From assembly GCA_019925795.1 (NCBI GenBank), contig CM034305.1, positions 98,477,571 through 98,541,570 of the forward strand: a DNA stretch of 64,000 nucleotides, written 5' to 3'. The notes beneath the pieces were generated by a model, which worked only from the letters and a program-made list of their open reading frames with translations, was not told the DNA's origin and did no database searches. Position 1 is the first letter of the stretch. Each line of letters begins with the position of its first letter. Shown here piece by piece: positions 50,501-59,500 of this stretch. Both the position numbers and the translations under genes were made by a program. The stretch is from Dendrobium chrysotoxum. Its lineage: Eukaryota > Streptophyta > Magnoliopsida > Asparagales > Orchidaceae.

Positions 50501-53500
50501 AAAGTTAAAGAGGACCTACACAGTCTGCTACACCAACATTGCCACCTGTACGACCCAGAGTTTATAGTTTGATCCAGCAAGAGGATAGGAATGCGCCTGG
50601 AGGATCCACTGGTAAAATTTTCAATCCTTGAATTGATTGATTAATAATTTGCACAGTATATTGTGCTTAAATTCTATGTGGAAGCAAACTCATGATTGAT
50701 TGCATGCATTGTTTCAGAGATTTTGAACGGATTTCAATTGATTTATTAGTTTTGATATTGGTTTTGAATCGTATTGATTTATTTTGATGGATTTATGAAT
50801 CAAATTTATCTTTTTTGATCTTTTTTGTCCTTGGAAATGTCGAGGGCAACATTTTTCTGAAGTCGAGAGACTGTAATAGCCTGTATTTTGACCCAAACAA
50901 AAATTTTTTTAGGAGTCATTTTAAATTAAATTTAAAAATCATCTTCGCTATAAGATATATATTATTATATTTTAATTTTACTAATTTTTTTATAATTTTT
51001 GGACACTGATGTAAATCTTTAAGAAATTAATATCAATCATTACAAGTGAGGATTTTGGGATCGTCAAGTGTCCATTTTTCAAATCGATTTCACTAATATT
51101 TTCTTAATAAATTGAGCTAATTTATGAATAATTTTTTATATAATTTTTTAAGTATTAAAAGGATTTATATGAATTTTATATTGAAAAAATTGATTAATTA
51201 AATAATTATATTAATTATTATATTGCAAAATATCAAATTTGATATTTTCTTTGATCAGAAATAAATTTGATCAGAAAAATATCAAAAACACAAAATTATT
51301 GAAAAAAATATGATAAAGTTTTTTTCTTACAACAAGACGAGCAAATTTTCCAACTGGACTGACTAACAAAAATTACTCTGCGACCTTTAAATCCTAACTT
51401 TTTCTTTCTCTTTCTTATCTTTTTCTCTCATTTTCTCAAATAATTTCTCTGTTAGCCGATTTTAGGAATAGGAAATGAGTTAAGTAATGCTTTAAAATAT
51501 TTTAAGTAATGGTTTAAGATATTTTAATAAAATAGTAATATAATAATTAATATAATAATTTAATTAATTAATTTTTTTAGTATAAAATTCATATAAATCT
51601 TTTTAATATTTGAAAAATTATATAAAAAAAATTCATAAATTAGCTCATTTTATTTAGAAAATAGTAGTGAAATCGGTTTATAAAACGGACACTTGATGGT
51701 CTCAAAATTCATACTGGTCAATTTCTTAAGGATTTGCACCAGTGCTAAAAAATTATGAAAAAATTAATATAATTAAAATATAATAATATCTATCTTATAG
51801 TGAAGACGATTTTCAAATTTAATTTATAATGTCTCTTAAAAAAAATTTATTTGGGTGAAAATACAGGCTATTAAAAGACACCTAGTCGCTGGAGTTACAT
51901 TGTGGTCAAACTATGGAGTCTAGGAGAAACATTGACGAGCTTAACAACCCATTGGAGTAGAAGAATAAGAACACCCTTTTTTGGGAGAAGAGCAGGAGTA
52001 GGTTTTTTAAAAAAATAAATAATATATATATATTTAGAAGGTTCAAAAGTAGCTAGCAAGTGCATTAAATCCAATTAATGTTTTGCATACTTTTTTTTAA
52101 TTTGCATTTAGAGAAATGTTGATTTTTTTTAAATAATACAATTTATTAAAAATTTTAACATATCAATCTATTTGAGCCATGAGCCGAGTCTTATCAAGCT
52201 CGACTTGAGCTAATATGTGAGCTTGAGCTCGAAGTTTTATAAACTCGACTCTCGAGCTCATTACTCAATCAAGTTTCAGTTGACTCACACCCTTACTTGA
52301 ACCCATTCATCTAGAAGAATATACCAATAAAATTTGGTGTGATAGCCTGCAGATAGATGTTATCCCTCTCTATTTTTGACATGCACTAATTTCTAACATT
52401 TAAACTTATGCACTTTTAAGTTTCAGGTCCAATGAATTATTTTAAATCTTTTTAAGCCTGAGGGATTGCTCCACAATAGTCTTGAGATTCATCTACCTTT
52501 GCAGGAAAGAAATCCCTTCATTTTTTTGATAAACATAAATTTGAATAGGTGATTAATGTGGATATAATCTTTGTTCTAGTTGTCTGGACTGCCACATATC
52601 AACCTACTATTAAATCCCTCTCATTTGAGGTGAGTACTCTTCTGTTCGAACAACCTCCTGTGAGCTTCTCGCATTAAGAAACATCCAATATGCTATATAG
52701 TTGGTTCATGGATCTTTACTCTCCAATTTGCTTCACCATCATATGAGGTGAGATGCAAAGCTTAATGACAAGTTGATGACATATTATGTAGAGGTTTTAA
52801 CCAAGAAAGTTTATTCGCATGTGCAGTCCCTACCCTTCTTAACTCAAAGGGTGGTATATATACCCTTCTTAACGCATGTCCAGTGCCTACCCAGATGTCT
52901 ATGCATAGATACTTGCATTATCAATAAAATCATTACTAAGTATATGTTCTCAATACCTTAACTTGATGAAATGCTACATATGAAGGTTGGTACAGTGATT
53001 TCTCTAAGGTCGATCTCTGGAGCGTATGCCATCAGATCCACGTGCGAGAAAGAGATGAATGAAAAAAAAACCTTTAAGACAAAGTATGACTTGTGTAATT
53101 GATTGTTATTGCTATACATCTTAGCAATGCTCCAAACACATTTATACGGGTGATGAATCACATATGGAACCCCTATATATATTGGGAAGTTCCGAATGTA
53201 TTTTGGTGATGTTCTAATTTTTTTGTTAGATTATGAGTGATTATGCGCATTATTTTTGACAAGTGTTTAAGTGCTTCATCGAAAAAAGCTATGTATTCAT
53301 TTGAAAAATTGTTTATTTATAGCTACTTTAGTGATTTTCTTGTGATTCATCTTTTTTTGCAAATGACTTTTTGCCTAGCCTGAGAAAATCAGGGCAATTT
53401 AAGAGATGGCCTGCTTTCAACACAATGTATGATGCTTGTATTTTTAATGGGTTAGCCACCTTCTATTGGAGGTTTATTTATAGATTCAACTCTCTTTTGG

Positions 53501-56500
53501 CTCTAATTACGAGTTAGAAGTCATATCATTTTGAGTCAAAGAGTATGATCCAGATGATTTTTATTGAGAGTTAAAGAAGTTTATATGTTTGCCGATTTCA
53601 TCTATCTTGTGCCTTGTGCCTTGTTGATTTGATATGATAGGCCTGCCTTTTTGGGTGGCCTTTTTTATTTCTACGATAGCTTAGGTGCTTTTCGTGGAGT
53701 TTTCAATATTTTTTTTGTCATTTCTTATAGTAGTTGCATCATGAATTGCTTTTGAAAGAAGGTTTTTGCTCTTCTTTAGGGAAAGAGTTGATTGCAATAA
53801 GTCCCTTATTTTGGGGTTCGGTGGTTGTCATGACTGATGTTTAGGAGATCGGAGCATTAAGCATTGCCGTCCTTTCTTCTTTGACTTGTATGAGAGAAAA
53901 AAAATCTTATTTAATGATGATAAATTTTCTCTGCTTAAAATTTTGACATGAACTTGATTGAAGTTATTATTAAGTTTTTCAAGGAACTAAAATACATTTC
54001 TCTTTCTTGAAAATTATTCGATTATCACAATATAGATCTCGATAAATAATATAGTTCAAACCAATAAACCTTTATTGAGAGTTAAAGAAGTTTCTGAGTT
54101 TGCCAATTTTGTCTAAATTGAGACCCGTTGATTCGATATAACAAGCCTGTCCTTTTGGGTGGCATTTATTTCTACCATAGCTTAGGTGCTTTTCATGTAG
54201 ATTTCAATATATTTTTTTTATGTTTTATCTCTTCTTATAGTAGTTGCATCATAGAGTTAAAGAATGGCAAAAACATTCTTTAAGGAAAGGGTCAGCAGCA
54301 ATAAGTCCCTTATCTTGGGGTTCGGTGATTGTCATGATAGATTTTTAGGAGATCGGAGCATTAAGCATTAATGTCCTTTCTTCTTCGACTTGTATACAAC
54401 AACAACAACAACATCAAGCCTTTATCCCACTACGTGGGGTAGGCTACATGAATCCTTTTTCTTCATTGTGTCCTGGTAAGAGTCAAATTCTCATTTAAAT
54501 CTAATAAATAAAGGTACTTTCTAATATTTTATAACTAAGTCTTTTTAGGTCTATTTCTACCTTTCTTAACATAGGTCAAATCTAATACATCTACTCTCCT
54601 AATTGGGTCCTCGGAAGGCTGGCATTTTATGTGACCAAACCATCTAAGGCAACTCTCTCTAATGTGATTTGCCACTGGAGCTACTACAATCTTTTCACAT
54701 ATATACTCGTTTGGCATTCTATCTCTAAGAGTGAAGCCACTCATCCACCTGTATCCTCATCTCTGCAACACTTAACTTAATATTCTTCTTCGACTTGTAT
54801 ACAACAACAACAACAACAAGCCTTTATCCACTATGTGGAGTTGGCTACATGAATCTTCTTCGACTTGTGTGAGAGAAAAAAAATCTCATGTAATGATGAT
54901 AGATTTACCCCGTTTAAGATTTTGACATGAACTTGATCAAAGTTATTATTTAGTCCTTCAAAGAATTAAAATACCTTTCTCTTTCTTGAAAATTTCCGCA
55001 TCATTGCAGCATATTATCTTAAGATCTCGATAATAATACAATTCAAAACAATAAACCTTTATTATATTAAAGTACTCAATAACATGAATGTTACTTTGCT
55101 TGGTTGTTGAAATCTTAATTTTGATCTCTTATATGATAGTAACATCCTTAACTTTTGAGTACATTTGTTTGATGGTGTTCCAATCTTTTTTTTGGTTGAG
55201 AGGAATATATGTGACCTATTGATATGACCTATTGATATGAAGTGCCATGATATTTTATGACCATATTATGATCATGGAATCTGTTTCAACCTAAAGTATA
55301 AATTTTAGGTCTTTCATCTCCGAAGGAAAATTCTTAAGATGATGGATCTTTCTCTTTTTTTTTAGAAAGACGTTCACAATTTAAGACTGTTCAGATTTCT
55401 CTCATTCATGTGATGTGAGGTTTGTAGCCCTTGAAGTTCTCCTTTAGTCTGATTTTTATTATTCATGATGGTTGACTTCTTGGAAGGAAAGTCAAAGAAA
55501 CCAACTATAATGAAGAGGATGATGCATCTTGACAATAAGGGAGAAAAAAGAATATAGGTTGCAAGACAAAAACCTTAGTCTTGCTCTGATACCATTTAGA
55601 AAAGTAGAAAAAGTTACTTTCAATTTTATTTCTTAATTCTGTACAAAGTGTGGAAGTATTTATAGATTTCTTCAAAAAACTTACAATGAAAATAAATCAA
55701 AACAATTTAAAAAAAAAGGAAAAACAACCCCAAGAGGGGTCGACCGCTAGAATATGAAGATGTGACACACATATTGCAATCTAAGGACCATGAGATGATC
55801 GATCCAACTGTTAGAACCCACAATCTGCGTGCTCAAAGATTCCTACCAAGATTAATTGATTTGTGGGTCCCATGATCCTTCAACGTATACTTTATCTATT
55901 ACAACACATTATGTTTGAGCTTGATTCATATCACTTATATGAAGTTTTTTCCCTTGTATTTAATCATATTTTTTCAGCTTTAATCTTGATACACAGCCTT
56001 GGAATGATTCATTATATTTCTCTTTTGGATTGTAAGTTGTTTGCTAGGGAAGGACTGCAAACTTGTTTGGTAATTCATTCACAAGATATTACGATTGAGC
56101 AGCTGCTGGGTTGCACAATCGGAAATTCTCCTACCATGATTTCTGAGAATCTATATGCTGTTCAATTGCAAACCAGTAAGGTAATATGATATTTTCTGTA
56201 TGTTTTAACTGGTCAGCATAGTTGATATTATGCATGAAATTGTTGATGGTAATTATCAGGATTTTTTTTCTTCTAAAAACTGCAGATGCTTCTTGAACCT
56301 CTTGATCGAGTGAAGAAAGTAGATGTTCGTATGAATTTAACTCAAGGAATTCTTGAAGGGGTGGGTATGCAAGCAGCGGATTTATGGTAGTCACGCAAAG
56401 GTTTTTCTAGCTTCCTCATTTAGGCTTTGTTTCTGAAGATGGTTAAGGGTGAAGAAATTGAAGATAAGTAGAGGTTTTTGAAGATTTAGTTGTGACTGCG

Positions 56501-59500
56501 CTTTTGTGTATTTCAATGTCTTTTATGTCCTTTTGCCGTCCTTACCTGGCAAAACTTCAAACCTGAATTGATTCGTCCATGTAATAGGTAGTAGGAGAAG
56601 AACTTGGTGTCCTTCCAGGGATGGATTCTATTTTTTCATCATTAGCACTTCTAAAATATGGAAATTTTCTTCGAAGTGGGAGGAATTACTCAAAGAAAAA
56701 GTTTGATATTGTTATATACGATGGTAGCAGTTCTGAGGATACGTTGCGATTGGTTGGTGCAACTGAAAGAGTAAGGTAGGGGTCCAATGTTTGTGGGAAC
56801 CATGTATGGAACCTTCTTAGCTTAACGATATTTTGACGCTGCAGATGGTATCTAAAATATATTCGGAACCTGGCTGAGATGACAGACATTGGAAGACTGA
56901 CTGCACCCTCGTTCTTGAGGCTATTCTATGAATCCGCTATGCCTAATCCAGGGTCTGTTGAAGGCAAAACAAGTGCTGATATATGGAATGAGATTGAACA
57001 AATCCTAGAGGTCTATTTTTGTGTATAGTGCTTATTTCTTTTTTTTTTTGGATGAATACATATTCTTTTGTTAAGCTTTAGAATTAATGTTTGAATAGGA
57101 TTAAATAATGCAGGAAGCTTCAGCCTATTTTTGTGACTCTTCAAGGTTTAGATGCTACCTTTTAATGGACCCAAGCAGGCCGTTGTCCGTCATATCTGCT
57201 TTACGCTATTGGGGTTGTGCAATACAAGCTGGGACCAAAATTTATGGTGCATTTGGATTTGCTCAAAAGTTTTCCTCTGCCACGCAGGAAACCATGGAGA
57301 AAATGTCTCCTTTGTGTTTTGCACTGCTTCCATATATTTCCTCGTATTCCTCTTTAGATTGGGATGTAACCCTCAAATCTTTCAGGAAAGATGCAAACCA
57401 CCTACTTCTTGGTAGTACTATTTCTCTTCGTTCATCAGTTTTATTTGATCGCAAACAAAAGTCTGTTACCCTTTTCCTTCCTGGCTTCAACAAGTCTGAT
57501 ATCAATTTGTACCAGGTAAATCCATGATATTTACTTAACTTTTCACTCTTTAGTGTTACTTTTTGACTGATTAAAAGCACCAATTAAATTGTCCTAGTAC
57601 ACAATTGATTTATGTACTGTTCTTTACTTAAAACAATTTATAAACAAAATATTTTCTCTTTTTTTAATCATTTTGTAGTTTCTCCTCCTAGACTTAATGG
57701 TATAATGTGTTTGTTGATTAATGTCATTTTCTGAGGAGAAAGTTACTGTGATACGAGATACTTAGTATATTAGTTTACGAAGCATTAAGGTACTCCATTA
57801 GGCAGTGCTTTCAATAATCAGATTATTGTTAAGACATATATTTTTGAAGCATAATTAGCTTGAAAATTAATTGCCACTAATCATTAATGAAACATTAACG
57901 CAAGCTAAAAATCTGTAGAGATCTTAAATGGAGAAATAGCATATAGGAGGATAAAAAAAAATGCTATCCATTCTGCATTGACTCATGGGATCTCATTGAA
58001 TGTCAAATATATGCGCAACATAGGTTTGATATATTATGCAACACTCAATGCAATGAGTGCGTATTAAATAAGTCAACATCAAGTAGTTGGGATAAGGCTA
58101 ATGATAAGGATGATATAAATTAAAAATATGGTATTTAGTGACCATGAAAAAGGATACTACAATGATTCTAATAAAGCCTTCATTCATTTTTAAATTCTAC
58201 TTTCCCGTGGAAAGTTAAAAATTTTAGCTTGTAATCCACTTTGTTGCTTGAATTGTTATCACTAGGATAAAACCCTCAGGTTTCGCATGTGGAATGGAGA
58301 ACGCTTATTAAATTGAGTTGAATGGACAATCCAATGACGTTTTATTAGGACCAGCAAGCGGTACATTGTATGGGCGCAACACTATAGGTGGGTTTCCAGC
58401 AAGAAGTTCATTTTAGTGGCGCATAACTTCTGATTTTGGATAAGCATTGTCTAATCTTTGAATGATCCAACAACTAGAATGTCAAGCCTTGAAGGTAGAA
58501 AAATGATTGCAGTTTCCAGGGCATATGTGTATTTGTCACAGCATAAAAAAACGTAAACCAAATCATGATGGAAACGAATGCTTCGATGCCTTTTTTAATC
58601 TGTAATTATAAATATTAAGATTTGGGAAATACTGAAAAACAAAATATTATACTTTCTGACCACAGCTTATTGAACTAAAGATAAGGATCTGGATCAATGG
58701 TAAGAAATGAGAAAAATATATAATTCATCTTACATTTTTAAGTTCATAACAATTCCAATAATATTCATGATGAAATTCACCACATTCCACAATTAATATG
58801 AAGCATTCCGAATATTCCATTTATAAAATATATACAAACGTACAGAGCAACTACAATCATAACAAACATCCTACATCCCTCATTACACGGCTATACAACA
58901 AAATATGAATTTTAATTCTCGTTTAAATCTAATAAAGAAATATCATTTCTAATATTTTTTAACCAAGTCTTTTTAGGTCTACCTCCACCTTTCTTAACAT
59001 AAGCCAAATCTAATACATCCACTCTTTTATTCGGGTCATTGGAATGCCGCCATTTTATGTGACCAAAATATATAAGACGACTTTCTCTAATCTTATCTTC
59101 CACTGGAGCTACTCCAAACTTTTCATGTATATGCTCGTTTTGTATCCCGTTTCTAAGAGTAAAGCCACTCATCCACCTGAGCATCCTCATCTCTGCAACA
59201 CTTAACTTAATTTTATGCTTCTCTTTTAATGGCTTCTGCATCATAAAGCATTGCGGGTCTCACAACCATCTTATAGAATTTTCCCTTAAGTTTGAGGTGG
59301 ACTTTTCTATCCATAACAAGCCCGATGCATTCCTCCACTTCAACCATCTAACTTCAATTCTACTAATAATATTCTATCTATTTCACCATAACTCTGAAAA
59401 ATAGACCCAAGATATTTAAAACGTGTACTCTTATTAATGACTTGATCGTTCAAAGTCACAATGCCCCTGCTAGATCTATTACTATTAAAATTATACTCCA

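Larger units (their letters stand above)
48242..51876 (-). mobile_element. Tekay-type family B element with inverted, pol-less internal domain
   Basis: Layout from left: LTR end part on minus (48242-49276), primer-site-like sequence and gag on plus (49277-50650), purine tract, first ~350 bp of an LTR on plus (50872-51225), then first ~640 bp of an LTR on minus (to 51876). Compared with the solo LTR 12299-14562, the two minus parts make one LTR lacking only ~175 bp. No protease, RT or integrase is present. Confidence 0.75.
47981..52295. mobile_element. hAT-like non-autonomous element, itself interrupted
   Basis: Ends TAGGGATGTAAACGAGTC and, inverted, TAAGGGTGTGAGTCAACT, each followed by runs of GAGCTCGA/GCTCGGCTC words typical of this TIR class. 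It splits the gypsy protease frame. Removing it with one 8 bp copy keeps the frame and spacing, which supports an 8 bp duplication (TTTATATC at 47973-47980, now CTTGAACC at 52296-52303, strongly diverged). An LTR element occupies 48242-51876. Confidence 0.65.
53555..55055. repeat. tandem duplication, ~512 bp unit, second copy interrupted
   Basis: Copy 1 is 53555-54066 and copy 2 is 54067-55055. Both start TTTATTGAGAGTTAAAGAAG and both end near CAATAAACC. Copy 2 is longer by ~475 bp because two RTE LINE tails sit inside it (54396-54855 plus duplicated target sequence). Confidence 0.9.
17505..56036 (+). other. intron 1 of the ATPase gene, 38,532 bp
   Basis: Donor GTATCA after AAG, acceptor TTGTAAG|TTG, phase 0 on both sides. 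Translation joins LAAK to LFAREGL, which aligns without gap to the corresponding region of the family. At least eleven mobile elements or fragments were identified in it, several nested. Nothing in it looks like a missing exon. Confidence 0.88.

Noticed and set aside
58377..58560. Possible further exon in intron 6
   Set aside because: Exons 6 and 7 join in phase and reproduce the family sequence without a gap.
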